The position numbers and the translations under genes are program-made. DNA of 64,000 nt. Source: JAKJEP01 sp964580995 (lineage in GTDB: Bacteria; Planctomycetota; Phycisphaerae; Sedimentisphaerales; SM23-30). The notes beneath the pieces were generated by a model. The model was not told the DNA's origin. It searched no databases and saw nothing but the letters and a program-made list of their open reading frames with translations. Below, in pieces: positions 32,277-41,647 of this stretch (its first letter is position 1; every line of letters starts with the position of its first letter). The stretch spans positions 1-64,000 of the forward strand of contig CAZOMV010000006.1 of the NCBI GenBank assembly GCA_964580995.1. Direction: 5' to 3'.

Positions 32277-33386
32277 TCAGTTCGCCGTTTGCCGGCGCCG
32301 TCTCACTTGCCGCGCCGAAACCTCGCGTACGCGGCTACTTATACTTCCGACCAGGCCGCTATGACTATGCAAAGAGATATTTCCCGTCGATGTGATTTCC
32401 CCAATACTGCGAATCTTCCGGTACCGGTTTTCCAGCAGATTCTCCACCTTAAATCGCCGTAACTCCCGTAATGTCAAGCTGATATATCCTTCCAGATTCT
32501 GCGCCGCCTCATGCGGATTCCGATGAGCACCGCCCAGCGGTTCCGGCACCACCGCATCGATCACCCCCAGTCGCGTCAAATGCCCGCACGTAAGCCTAAG
32601 TGCCTCCGCCGCTTCCGACGCCTGCTCCCCGTTCTTCCACAAAATCGCCGCACATCCTTCCGGCGAGATCACCGAATAATACGCATACTGCAGCATCGCC
32701 ATCCGATCACCCACCCCGATCCCCAGCGCCCCGCCCGACCCGCCTTCTCCTATAACTACGCATAGTACAGGCACTTTCAATCGTGACATCTCCATCATAT
32801 TCACCGCGATCGCCTGCGCCTGGCCCCGCTCTTCCGCCCCAATCCCCGGATACGCACCGGGCGTATCAATCAAACAAATAATCGGAAGATTAAATTTTTC
32901 CGCTAACTTCATCTTCAGCAATGCCTTACGATATCCTTCCGGATGCGCACAGCCAAAATTACACGCGATCTTCTCCCGCGTGCTCCGCCCTTTATTATGC
33001 CCCACAATCATCACTTTTTCCCGCCCGATCCGGCCAAATCCCGTCACGATCGCCTCATCATCATGAAAACACCGGTCACCATGCAGCTCCCGAAAATCCT
33101 TTACAATCATCTCCAGATAATCACGCAGCAACGGCCGTCGCGGGTGACGCGATACCTGTACCGTTTCCCACGCCGAGAGATTTTCATAGATTTTCGTCGT
33201 CAGCTTGACCAGATGGCTCCGTAACTGACGGATTTCCGGTGAGTAATCGATCCCCTTGGCTATCTGGAGGGATTTCAGCTCGTTGATCTGACTTTCCAGT
33301 TCCGCCAGCGGCCTCTCGAAATCCAGACACCCGTTGCCGTTTATACCATTGGCCACTGCCAAACTCTGACCTTCTTGTTCTGTCAT
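32277..33386 (-). CDS. accA: Acetyl-CoA carboxylase carboxyltransferase subunit alpha
   Basis: With AccD it moves CO2 from biotin to acetyl-CoA, the first step of fatty-acid synthesis. The 369-aa protein has the usual N-terminal FERPLAELESQINEL, HPRRPLLRDYL, and the crotonase-like core LIDTPGAYPGIGAEERGQ and GEGGSGGALGIGVGD with the oxyanion-hole glycines. It is somewhat longer than usual at the C-terminus. No accD is in the window. A CCCCAG/CTGGGG hairpin (33413-33446) lies in its leader. Confidence 0.95.
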   Translation of the reverse strand: MTEQEGQSLAVANGINGNGCLDFERPLAELESQINELKSLQIAKGIDYSPEIRQLRSHLVKLTTKIYENLSAWETVQVSRHPRRPLLRDYLEMIVKDFRELHGDRCFHDDEAIVTGFGRIGREKVMIVGHNKGRSTREKIACNFGCAHPEGYRKALLKMKLAEKFNLPIICLIDTPGAYPGIGAEERGQAQAIAVNMMEMSRLKVPVLCVVIGEGGSGGALGIGVGDRMAMLQYAYYSVISPEGCAAILWKNGEQASEAAEALRLTCGHLTRLGVIDAVVPEPLGGAHRNPHEAAQNLEGYISLTLRELRRFKVENLLENRYRKIRSIGEITSTGNISLHSHSGLVGSISSRVREVSARQVRRRRQTAN

Positions 33387-33412
33387 ATTCTTCGGTTCTT
33401 TAAAGCAAGAAT

Positions 33413-33446
33413 CCCCAGAGAAGCAACTTTAATAGGCTCCCTGGGG
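33413..33446 (-). promoter_or_regulatory. Hairpin in the accA leader
   Basis: CCCCAG and CTGGGG can pair across a 22-nt loop about 27 nt upstream of the accA ATG. The plus strand reads a T-rich run just after it, so it could instead end plus-strand transcription. Confidence 0.3.
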
Positions 33447-33648
33447 TTTCCGTTTTTTCGCTCCCAGTTTCGTAACCTTCCTTGTCAATATCCATACTCC
33501 TGTACTCGTCCATAAACACACAGGATAATTTACTACGATGTATGATAGTTAAATCTACAGGAAATAGCAAGAAAAAATTTGACAGAACCCTTTCCGCCAG
33601 ATACCTTTTTACTATTCCCGGCTGTCGGATTATGATTTACATAATTTT

Positions 33649-34530
33649 ATGAATACAAAAGACTTAGACACAATATCCATTATTGGACTTGGCCTCCTTG
33701 GCGGCTCCCTGGGGCTGGCCATTAACCGCGTTTTCCCCCGTGTCAAACGGCTGGGCTACAGCCACCGACCCGCCACCAGAGAAAAAGCTCTCCTCGCCGG
33801 CACCGTCGATCACGCCTTCTCCACTATTCATCAAGCCGTTCAAAATGCCCAACTCGTTATCCTCGCCAGCCCTATCGGTACTTTCGCCTCGATCATGCAG
33901 GAAATGGCCGATGCCCTCCCCGACGGCTGCCTGGTAACTGATGTCGGCAGCACAAAAACCCTGCCCGCCCGCTGGGCACGCGAAAAACTCCCCAAAAGGG
34001 TCCAATTTCTCGGCTCCCACCCCATGGCCGGTTCGGAACAGCGGGGTGTGGATTACGCCCGCGCCGATCTCTTTGACGACGCTTACTGCATTATTACCCC
34101 CACCGCCGCCGCAAAGCCGGATACGATTGCCTTTTTACAGGATTTCTGGACGCAATTGCGGATGCACGTTTGTCAGCTAACCCCGCGCATTCATGACCAG
34201 GTTCTCGCCCGTATCAGCCACCTGCCCCATATGCTGGCTGTCGCCCTGGTCAATTGTTCCGACGCCAAAGAGATCCTCATGTGCGGCAAAGGCTTTCTCG
34301 ATACCACCCGCATTGCCTCCGGCCCCGAAAGTATTTGGCGGGACATAGTTTGCAGCAATCCGGACAATATTGACGCCGCCATCGTCCGACTTATCAAAGA
34401 GTTGACCCGAATCCGCAAGGCACTCAAAAAAAATAACGATCAGGCCATCCTCGACATCCTGACGCAGGCACGAATCAAACGCAACGACTTGGTGGAAAAG
34501 AAATTACAACGGAAGGAATTACCCGTCTAA
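33649..34530 (+). CDS. tyrA: Prephenate/arogenate dehydrogenase
   Basis: TyrA oxidatively decarboxylates prephenate or arogenate in tyrosine synthesis. The 293-aa protein has the NAD-binding GLGLLGGSLG at 13-22, DVGSTK, the catalytic-His region GSHPMAGSEQRG and the C-terminal helical dimer domain (ISHLPHMLAVALV). There is no fused chorismate mutase or ACT domain. The TAA overlaps the purL ATG by one base. Confidence 0.95.
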   Translation: MNTKDLDTISIIGLGLLGGSLGLAINRVFPRVKRLGYSHRPATREKALLAGTVDHAFSTIHQAVQNAQLVILASPIGTFASIMQEMADALPDGCLVTDVGSTKTLPARWAREKLPKRVQFLGSHPMAGSEQRGVDYARADLFDDAYCIITPTAAAKPDTIAFLQDFWTQLRMHVCQLTPRIHDQVLARISHLPHMLAVALVNCSDAKEILMCGKGFLDTTRIASGPESIWRDIVCSNPDNIDAAIVRLIKELTRIRKALKKNNDQAILDILTQARIKRNDLVEKKLQRKELPV

Positions 34531-37427
34531 TGAATCATCGCATTGAAATTTATAATAAACCCGACTTCTTCGACGTCCACGGCGAAGAGGTAAAAGCCAG
34601 CATTAAACAACTGGGAATCCGCACCATCGAAGCGGTCCAGGCCATCCGGGTTTTCCTTATCGAAGGAAATCTCAATCCCGAATCCCTCAATCGGATTGCC
34701 CGCGAACTGCTGGCCGATCCGGTTAGTGAAGAATATCACATCGGCCAGATGGCTGCCCCGCCCGGGCTGGCCCAGGCGACTCTCATCGAAGTGTATCTCA
34801 AACCCGGTGTCACCGATCCCGTTGCCGCCTCCGCCGGTATGGCCATTGCCGATATGGGCATAACTATCGAAAGCGTCCGTACCGCTCGTAAGTATCTGAT
34901 TTTAGGGATGCTTAACGAAAAGCAGACCCAAATGATCGCCGAACGGGTCCTGGCCAACGACTGTATCGAAGAAGTGATTGTCGGTGCGGACCGGGAGCCG
35001 CCCAGCCCGCATCTTCAGCCCTATCAACTCAAAAAAAATACCCTGCCCATTCGCCATCTCGACGAATCCGCCCTGCAAAAGCTCAGCAAGGATTACGATC
35101 TGTTCCTGAACCTGGCGGAGATGCGAACGATTCAGGACTACTTTCGCCGTCTGGACCGAGATCCCTCCGATATCGAGCTGGAAACGCTCGCCCAGACCTG
35201 GAGCGAGCACTGCGTCCACAAAACCTTCCGCGGTATTATTGAATTTACCGAATTCGACGGGCCGGAAAATACCACCCAGCCGCAAACCATTAATAATCTT
35301 CTTAAATCCACCATCGCCAAAGCAACCTTCGACCTTAATAAACCCTGGTGTATCTCCGTCTTTCAGGATAATTCCGGGGTGGTAGAGTTTGACGAGGAGT
35401 TCGGAGTCTGCTTCAAGGTCGAAACTCACAATCATCCTTCCGCCATCGAACCATACGGCGGTGCCGCTACCGGTATTGGCGGCTGTATCCGCGATCCAAT
35501 GGGCACCGGTTTGGGGGCCAAACCCATCGCCAATACGGATATCTTCTGTTTCGCCCCGCCGGATATGAAAATCGAGAACCTGCCCGCCGGTGTACTCCAT
35601 CCCCGCCGCGTTATGAAAGGGGTGGTCAGCGGGGTACGCGATTACGGCAATCGCATGGGTATTCCCACCATCAACGGCGCTATCCTTTTTGATGAGCGAT
35701 ACTTGGGAAATCCACTGGTTTTTTGCGGCAACATCGGCCTGATCCCCAGGGATAAATGCTTCGGCGAGACGAGAGAAGGTGATTTCATCATGGTGATCGG
35801 CGGACGAACCGGCCGCGACGGAATCCACGGGGCGACCTTCAGCAGCGGCGAGATGACCCACGAACACGAAACGCTCTTCTCGCATGCTGTCCAGATCGGC
35901 AACGCCATCACCGAAAAGAAAACTCTCGATACCCTGCTCCAGGCCCGCGATGAAAACCTTTACAACGCCGTTACCGATTGCGGGGCCGGTGGACTGAGCA
36001 GTGCGGTCGGGGAGATGGGCCGCCAGCTTGGCGCAATTGTGGACCTCGAAAAAGTGCCTTTGAAATACAGCGGCCTGAATTATACCGAAATCTGGATTAG
36101 TGAGGCTCAGGAACGGATGGTAATCGCCGTTCCGTCCGACAAGCTGGAACGTGCTCAGAAAATCTTCGCCAATGAAAATGTGGAAGCTACCGTTATCGGC
36201 CGTTTCGGCAATGCCGGCCGGCTCGAGCTTCGCTACAATAACGAACTCGTCGGCCAATTGGAGATGGATTTCCTGCACGACGGTCTGCCGAAATATACCC
36301 GCAAGGCTGTTTGGCAACCCCCTTTGATTTCCGAACCGGATCTGCCCGTCCAGGCTGATTATACCGCTGATCTCAAAGCGATTCTTTCCGATTACAACGT
36401 AGCCAGCAAGGAGTGGGTCGTCCGCCAGTACGACCATGAGGTGCAGGGCGGGTCAGCCGTAAAGCCTTTGGTCGGCGTTGGTAACGACGGTCCCGGTGAC
36501 GCTTCTGTCCTCCGCCCGCGGCTGGACCGGGATCGGGGAATCGCCGTTGGCTGCGGCATATGTCCTCAATATAGTGAAATCGACCCCTATTGGATGGCGC
36601 TGGCGGCGATTGATGAAGCCATCCGCAATGTCGTTGCGGTGGGCGGCCGTCCTGATAAAATCGCACTGCTGGATAACTTCTGCTGGGGCAATTGCGACAA
36701 AACCGACCGTCTGGGCGGCCTGGTCAAGGCGGCGCAGGGCTGCTATGACGGGGCTATGGCCTTCGCCGCTCCCTTCATCTCCGGCAAAGACTCGTTGAAC
36801 AACGAATTTGTTACCGATAGCGGCCAGACCATCCACATCCCGGGGACCCTGCTTATCAGTGCCATGACCCTTGTGGACGATGTAAATCATTGTGTTACCA
36901 TGGATGCCAAAAAAACCGGTAATCTGATCCTGATCGTCGGTGAAACGAAAAATGAGCTGGGCGGTTCCCAGTACTATAAACGCCAAAAGGAACTAGGCGC
37001 TAACGTTCCCAAAGTGAACCTCAAAACCGCACCCAAAGTGGTGCAGGCGGTAGCGGAAGCGATCCGGCATGGCCTGGTGGCAAGTTGCCACGATTGCAGC
37101 GAGGGCGGTCTGGCGGTTGCCCTGGCGGAAATGGTTTTCGCCGGCGGGCTGGGAATCGAAGCGCGGCTTGACATTGTTCCAGCCGCCAAAGACGTTACCC
37201 GTACTGATCAGCTTCTTTTCAGCGAGAGTACCACCCGCTTTCTACTGGAAATTCAGCCAGACCATTTTACCAAAGTCGCCCGTATTTTGAGTGATGTTCG
37301 TTTCGGGGAGATCGGCAAAGTAACCGGTGATTCCCGGCTGATCATCCGCGATGCCGCCCATGCTGCTGTGATTGCCGCGGAACTGGCTGACCTGAAAGAA
37401 GCTTGGCAAGCACCTTTACGTTGGTAA
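34530..37427 (+). CDS. purL: FGAM synthase: fused PurS-PurS-PurL
   Basis: Phosphoribosylformylglycinamidine synthase, the fourth step of purine synthesis. PurL is preceded by about 170 residues made of two PurS-like units, RIEIYNKPDFFD...AVQAIRVFLIEG (1-85) and LIEVYLKPGVTDP...ESVRTARKYLI (86-165). The small-type PurL body follows, with the catalytic His227 in WSEHCVHKTF, the VETHNHPSAIEPYGGAATG ATP-site motif and the C-terminal GSAVKPLVG and CHDCSEGGLAVAL segments. PurS normally is a separate ~80-aa subunit, so this fusion supplies a built-in PurS pair. PurQ is encoded just downstream. Confidence 0.95.
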   Translation: MNHRIEIYNKPDFFDVHGEEVKASIKQLGIRTIEAVQAIRVFLIEGNLNPESLNRIARELLADPVSEEYHIGQMAAPPGLAQATLIEVYLKPGVTDPVAASAGMAIADMGITIESVRTARKYLILGMLNEKQTQMIAERVLANDCIEEVIVGADREPPSPHLQPYQLKKNTLPIRHLDESALQKLSKDYDLFLNLAEMRTIQDYFRRLDRDPSDIELETLAQTWSEHCVHKTFRGIIEFTEFDGPENTTQPQTINNLLKSTIAKATFDLNKPWCISVFQDNSGVVEFDEEFGVCFKVETHNHPSAIEPYGGAATGIGGCIRDPMGTGLGAKPIANTDIFCFAPPDMKIENLPAGVLHPRRVMKGVVSGVRDYGNRMGIPTINGAILFDERYLGNPLVFCGNIGLIPRDKCFGETREGDFIMVIGGRTGRDGIHGATFSSGEMTHEHETLFSHAVQIGNAITEKKTLDTLLQARDENLYNAVTDCGAGGLSSAVGEMGRQLGAIVDLEKVPLKYSGLNYTEIWISEAQERMVIAVPSDKLERAQKIFANENVEATVIGRFGNAGRLELRYNNELVGQLEMDFLHDGLPKYTRKAVWQPPLISEPDLPVQADYTADLKAILSDYNVASKEWVVRQYDHEVQGGSAVKPLVGVGNDGPGDASVLRPRLDRDRGIAVGCGICPQYSEIDPYWMALAAIDEAIRNVVAVGGRPDKIALLDNFCWGNCDKTDRLGGLVKAAQGCYDGAMAFAAPFISGKDSLNNEFVTDSGQTIHIPGTLLISAMTLVDDVNHCVTMDAKKTGNLILIVGETKNELGGSQYYKRQKELGANVPKVNLKTAPKVVQAVAEAIRHGLVASCHDCSEGGLAVALAEMVFAGGLGIEARLDIVPAAKDVTRTDQLLFSESTTRFLLEIQPDHFTKVARILSDVRFGEIGKVTGDSRLIIRDAAHAAVIAAELADLKEAWQAPLRW

Positions 37428-37472
37428 CGAAATTTGAAAATAGTATTTTAATTATTACATAGTTGAGGAATT

Positions 37473-38246
37473 ATGTCGAATATAAAAGTTCTGGTTTTAC
37501 GCACGGCGGGGACCAATTGCGATCAGGAAACCTGCCACGCTTTTCAACTGGCTGGCGCGCAGGCGGAAGCCCTGCATGTCAACCGGTTGATCGAACAGCC
37601 CAGCCTGTTGGACAATTATCAGATTCTTGCCCTGCCCGGCGGTTTCAGCTATGGTGACGATATCGCTGCCGGGAAAATCCTGGCCAATCAATTGATCCAT
37701 CATCTCCGCGATGCCGTCCGGCGTTTTATCGATTCGAATAAACTGGTGCTGGGTATCTGCAACGGTTTTCAGGTGCTGGTCAAGGCCGGTATCCTGCCCA
37801 ACCTGCCCGGCCAAAACGGCTCCGCCCAGGCCACTATCACCTATAACGATTCCGGAAAATACGAAGACCGCTGGGTCCATCTTCAGCCGGCCACCGATAA
37901 ATGCGTTTTCATTCAGCCCGGCCAGCGGCTGTACCTGCCGGTTGCCCACGGGGAGGGCAAGGTCTGCTTTGCCAGCCCGGAAATCCTGGAGCAGCTTAAA
38001 GCCCAGGGACAGATCGCCTTCCGCTACGTGGACGAAAATGGCAACTTCGGCGATTTCCCCGTTAATCCCAACGGCTCCACCGACCACATCGCCGGTCTCT
38101 GCGACCCCACCGGGCGTGTCCTGGGCCTCATGCCCCACCCCGAACGATTCGTTCACAAAACCCATCATCCCCGCTGGACCCGAACCGATATCTCCCAGCC
38201 CGACGGCCTAACCCTCTTCACCAATGCCGTCCACTTCTTTCAATAA
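37473..38246 (+). CDS. purQ: FGAM synthase glutaminase subunit PurQ
   Basis: A class-I glutamine amidotransferase that feeds ammonia to PurL. In the 257-aa protein the nucleophile is Cys96 in GICNGFQVL, the oxyanion segment is LPGGFSYGDD, and the His/Glu of the triad are in LMPHPERFV. It lies 45 nt after purL in the same direction; together with the fused PurS units the window encodes the complete three-part enzyme. Confidence 0.97.
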   Translation: MSNIKVLVLRTAGTNCDQETCHAFQLAGAQAEALHVNRLIEQPSLLDNYQILALPGGFSYGDDIAAGKILANQLIHHLRDAVRRFIDSNKLVLGICNGFQVLVKAGILPNLPGQNGSAQATITYNDSGKYEDRWVHLQPATDKCVFIQPGQRLYLPVAHGEGKVCFASPEILEQLKAQGQIAFRYVDENGNFGDFPVNPNGSTDHIAGLCDPTGRVLGLMPHPERFVHKTHHPRWTRTDISQPDGLTLFTNAVHFFQ

Positions 38247-38513
38247 TATCTCTATTGTAACGCATGAGGATAAGGGCACCCGGCTTCCTGCCGGTGCGGG
38301 ATTCTCCCGGATTCCCAGGATAATTTACCAAGGCATGCTGTTTTCATAAGGTGTCAGATTCAAAAGAGTTATTCGCTGGTATCCGAAAAATTTTTCCTGT
38401 TTATGGAGTTGATTATGAATTTTTTGGTTCATCGTTGTTTTGTAATTGACATTATATCATAATGGTGTTAGATTCAAATTAGCAAATAAACATTTTAAAA
38501 CATCAAATATCTT

Positions 38514-38610
38514 TTTGACGGAACCGCCAAAAGTCGATATCGATTTCCAAAAGCAGCTCTGGCTCCCCAATAACATGGGGTCGAAGAGCTTTTGACGTCG
38601 GCGTCCTTTT
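38514..38610 (+). repeat. Dispersed ~94-bp structured repeat, copy 4
   Basis: It starts TTGACGGAACCGCC, has AAGTCGATATCGATTT, the CAGCTCTGG/GAGCTT arms and a final TTGACG-GGCGTC. Unlike other copies the tail reads CCTTTT instead of CAAAA, yet the following TTAGTAA is shared with copy 2. Confidence 0.85.
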
Positions 38611-38782
38611 TAGTAACATTTTTCTTTGCGGAAGATTGGCAACACGTTCTGGCAGTATTCGCAGGAAGCCGATTTTTCCTGGGAACTATGGTATAAACGG
38701 TTGGCAAGGAATGGTGTAAAGAGTTTGCGAAAAAAGTACGGTGCTAAAGGCATTTTTTAGGGAGGGGTTTGTAACCGTAAGA

Positions 38783-38801
38783 AAGGAGGCAGATGATATG
38801 A
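38783..38801 (+). promoter_or_regulatory. Strong ribosome site with two-codon ORF in a leader
   Basis: AAAGGAGG is followed 4 nt later by ATG ATA TGA (38793-38801), 72 nt upstream of the next gene. The same arrangement occurs at 51136-51156. Confidence 0.5.
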
Positions 38802-38864
38802 TTTGATCGAAACGTATGGGCTGGTTTTTCTATTGTGTCATTTTTTATTGAGGAGAAGGTAATT

Positions 38865-40757
38865 ATGAGTACAAGGAAAAAAGATGTTATTTTTATAGTG
38901 TTGATGTACATTTTAATGGGAATTCCGGCGGTGGCTTTCTGCGATGAACCCAATATCCCCGTCTATGATCCCAACGATCCGAATAACTGGTTTCCCAGCT
39001 TGACGGATGCCAAGCTGAAGCTGTGGTTGTCGGCTTATGATCTGAAGCAGCAGGGCATGAAGGAAGGGGAGGCGATCCTGCAGTGGGTCGATAGAACCAA
39101 TTTTGGTACCATCTTTTCACCCCGAGAGGGGATGATGGAAGAGCCGCGTTATGGGGAGATACAGATCAATGGGAAGCTGCGTCCGGCTGTGCATTTTCAA
39201 TCGTCCGGGACGCCTTTAACGCCCGGCAACCGCGACCGGTTGTGGCAGGTCAACAACAAAGGGGCAACCAATCCGCTGAACAGCGGTCCGGGTGAAGCAT
39301 TGACCGTTATCGCCGTTTGGGCGAATGCTGATAGCAGCGGCGCCTATAGTGCCACGGATCAGCCAATTATTACCTTCCGAGGCACCAATGCCGCTCCGTG
39401 GATGCTGGGGCAGGCAGCAGGCAGCCAGGTGGATTATGGTATTTACTTCTTTAGTGGCGGAACCAAGTATCCCAGCAACGGTCCGGTTTGGCCGGGTGAC
39501 ACCCTGGGTGTGGCTCTCATGCAAATTGACAGCTCCGACGTGCTGAATTTCTTTCAGGATACCAACGGGGATGCATTAGTGGCTTTAACGCCGGGCAACA
39601 CCCAAAATACCCATGTCGGCAGAGCCGGGCCGGAAATCTCGCCGGAAACCGAAGGGGCAGGTATCGGCTGTCATGACCAGGATGGTCAAGGTGAATTGGA
39701 AACATTTACGGGATACATCTGTGAAATTATTGTGTACGGCCGAGCTATTTCCGCACAGGAACTGACAGACATACAGGCCTATCTGACGGATAAATACTTT
39801 AGAGAACCATTGCAGCCGAATGCGGCGGATACCAGTCTGCGGTTGTGGCTGTCGGCGTATGATCTGCAGGACCAGGGAATGAGTCCGGGCGATCCGGTCC
39901 TTCAGTGGGTGGATAAAAGCAGTTACGGGACTATTTTCGCACCCCGAGATACGGTCGCCGCGGAAAAACCGGGATATGCGGAAGTCCTGATCAACAGCGT
40001 GGATATCCCCTGTCCGGCCCTCTGGTTTGATCTGGCGGAGGACGGCAGTCCCGACCGGTTGTGGCAGACTACCAACAAAGTCTCCAATAATCCGCTGGCG
40101 ATTGGAAATGGCGAAGATCTAACCGTTATCGGGGTTTGGGCCAATTATCTTTTGCCGGGCGGCGGATCCCCCTATAATACCATTATTGCCATGCGCGGTA
40201 CGGGTAGCTGCCCCTGGTATTTGGGGCAGGGAGCGGGCGGCCATCTAAGCGATGGTATCTACTATGTTACGTATGCGGGACAGGTGCAATGGACTTGCGG
40301 CGGTCCGAACTGGCTGCCGGAGACCTTCGGGGTCGGTATGATGCAGATCAGTGCCGCGAATGTGCTCAATTTCTTCCAGGACTATGACGGAGATTCCCTC
40401 GTAACTTTAGAGCAGACCAATACCCAGGATGCTTCGGTGGCGGTCCGCAACGGGCCGAGTATCGCACCGGAAGGAGCCGGTATCGCCTGTCACGATCAGG
40501 ACTGCTGCGGCGAAGGCGAGAGCTTTTCCGGATACATCAGTGAGATTTTCGTGTACAAGAAGCTGCTCAGTGAACCGGAACTATCCGATATTGAGCAGTA
40601 TCTGAACGAGAAGTACTTCTCCAGCCGGGGTTCCTATTGTACCCAGTATCCTGCGGCGGATTTCAATAACGATTGCGTTGTTGATCTTCAGGATTTTGCC
40701 CAATTTTCGCAGGGTTGGCTGGAATGCAACATAGAACCGCAGAGTTTGTGTCCATAA
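38865..40757 (+). CDS. Exported two-module LamG-like protein with dockerin-like tail
   Basis: The ATG at 38865 follows GGAGAAGG and gives a 630-aa protein with a signal peptide (MSTRKKDVIFIVLMYILM to AFC). Two tandem modules of ~270 residues each repeat the same order (LWLSAYDLQDQGM, LQWVD, DRLWQ, GVWAN, FRGT, NFFQD, HDQD, GYI.EI.VY) and resemble concanavalin/LamG-like domains. The C-terminus is the planctomycete dockerin-like module (DFNNDCVVDLQDFAQF followed by GWLEC). It is probably surface-attached or a polymer-binding protein. Confidence 0.75.
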   Translation: MSTRKKDVIFIVLMYILMGIPAVAFCDEPNIPVYDPNDPNNWFPSLTDAKLKLWLSAYDLKQQGMKEGEAILQWVDRTNFGTIFSPREGMMEEPRYGEIQINGKLRPAVHFQSSGTPLTPGNRDRLWQVNNKGATNPLNSGPGEALTVIAVWANADSSGAYSATDQPIITFRGTNAAPWMLGQAAGSQVDYGIYFFSGGTKYPSNGPVWPGDTLGVALMQIDSSDVLNFFQDTNGDALVALTPGNTQNTHVGRAGPEISPETEGAGIGCHDQDGQGELETFTGYICEIIVYGRAISAQELTDIQAYLTDKYFREPLQPNAADTSLRLWLSAYDLQDQGMSPGDPVLQWVDKSSYGTIFAPRDTVAAEKPGYAEVLINSVDIPCPALWFDLAEDGSPDRLWQTTNKVSNNPLAIGNGEDLTVIGVWANYLLPGGGSPYNTIIAMRGTGSCPWYLGQGAGGHLSDGIYYVTYAGQVQWTCGGPNWLPETFGVGMMQISAANVLNFFQDYDGDSLVTLEQTNTQDASVAVRNGPSIAPEGAGIACHDQDCCGEGESFSGYISEIFVYKKLLSEPELSDIEQYLNEKYFSSRGSYCTQYPAADFNNDCVVDLQDFAQFSQGWLECNIEPQSLCP

Positions 40758-40777
40758 GAGTCTGAGTTCCTCTTGCT

Positions 40778-40818
40778 GGGGATGAGGTTGTTATTGCAAT
40801 CTCATCCCCGGTATTTTA
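40778..40818 (+). terminator. Likely terminator after the LamG/dockerin gene
   Basis: GGGGATGAG (40778-40786) and CTCATCCCC (40801-40809) form a perfect 9-bp stem with a 14-nt loop, followed by GGTATTTTA. It is 20 nt past the stop codon. Confidence 0.65.
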
Positions 40819-40868
40819 CTCCAAACGGGGAACCAGAAAGACAACCTGAAGGTTGAACTCAAAAGGGG

Positions 40869-41405
40869 TTAGGCGGAGTAGGTGTTGATTTTGAAGATGT
40901 CGTCGGAATTTTTCCGGGCGTTGGGTTTGACGGGCTGGTTGAGATCGGCTGTGCGGGGATAGCCCAGGGGCATCATGGCAACGACCTTGACCTCGGGCGG
41001 AATCCGGAGGATGGATTTGATGGCGGTTTCGTCGAAGGCACCGATCCAGCAGGTGGCCAGACCCTCTTCCACGGCGGCCAGGGAGAGATGGTCCAGGGCG
41101 ATGGCCAGGTCGATATCGACGCTGTTGGCGTAGCCGCCCATTTTTTTGTAGGCTTTTTCCGGGTAGCCGCAGGCGACGACGATGAGCGGGGCCTCGGCCA
41201 TCCAGGACTGGCTGCAGGAAGCGGCGGCGACCTGCTGGCGCAGGGGGGGATCCTGCACGAGGAGGAACCGCCAGGGCTGGAAATTACAGGCAGAGGGGGC
41301 CAGGCGGAGGGCATCGAGAACTTTTTGCAAAGTTTCATTGGGAATGGGTTTGCTATCGTAGGCACGAACACTGCGACGAGTTTTGATGGCTTGTAAAACG
41401 TCCAT
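40869..41405 (-). CDS. Nitroreductase-family FMN oxidoreductase
   Basis: A 178-aa protein of the short nitroreductase type. FMN-binding and dimer motifs are visible: the N-terminal AIKTRRSVRAYDSKPIP, LAPSACNFQPWRFLLV, and the C-terminal GLATCWIGAF and MPLGYP. The physiological substrate is unknown. The coding strand is C-rich, unlike the G-rich coding strands of the first 15 kb. Confidence 0.9.
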   Translation of the reverse strand: MDVLQAIKTRRSVRAYDSKPIPNETLQKVLDALRLAPSACNFQPWRFLLVQDPPLRQQVAAASCSQSWMAEAPLIVVACGYPEKAYKKMGGYANSVDIDLAIALDHLSLAAVEEGLATCWIGAFDETAIKSILRIPPEVKVVAMMPLGYPRTADLNQPVKPNARKNSDDIFKINTYSA

Positions 41406-41482
41406 AAGCGGTATCCTTTCAAAGAGTATGGTCCAACTATTGGCAACTCTACTGCGGTTCTCGATTGCAGGAGAGCCAATAT

Positions 41483-41574
41483 AGACGCCAGCGTCAAAAG
41501 CTCGTCGTCCCCTTGTTATCGGGGAGCCAGAGCTGTTTTTGGAAGTCCATATCGACTTTTGGCGGTTCCGTCAA
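41483..41574 (-). repeat. Dispersed ~94-bp structured repeat, copy 5 (inverted)
   Basis: This is the reverse-complement copy. On the minus strand it starts TTGACGGAACCGCC and contains AAGTCGATATGGACTT, as copy 1 does. It lies between the nitroreductase and the zinc-ribbon gene. Confidence 0.87.
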
Positions 41575-41647
41575 TATAGGATACTATACGGAATGGGCGG
41601 CGTTCGTGCAATTGTTTTTGCGGCGGTATGGGGGGGCGGATGGCTGG

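Larger units (their letters stand above)
38247..38864. other. Intergenic region after purQ
   Basis: It holds a weak hairpin (38276-38297, CCGGC/GCCGG), a candidate promoter (TTGACA 38446-38451, TAGATT 38469-38474, 17-nt spacer), dispersed repeat copy 4 and a strong Shine-Dalgarno followed by a two-codon ORF (38783-38801). No longer gene was seen. Confidence 0.5.

Noticed and set aside
31801..32364. 187-aa frame through the 33-bp repeats
   Set aside because: It runs through repeats and into the accA 3' end; the two repeat blocks are in different frames and there is no ribosome site.
32277..33386. accA as part of the accessory island
   Set aside because: It is a standard housekeeping gene with normal motifs; the island ends upstream of its stop.
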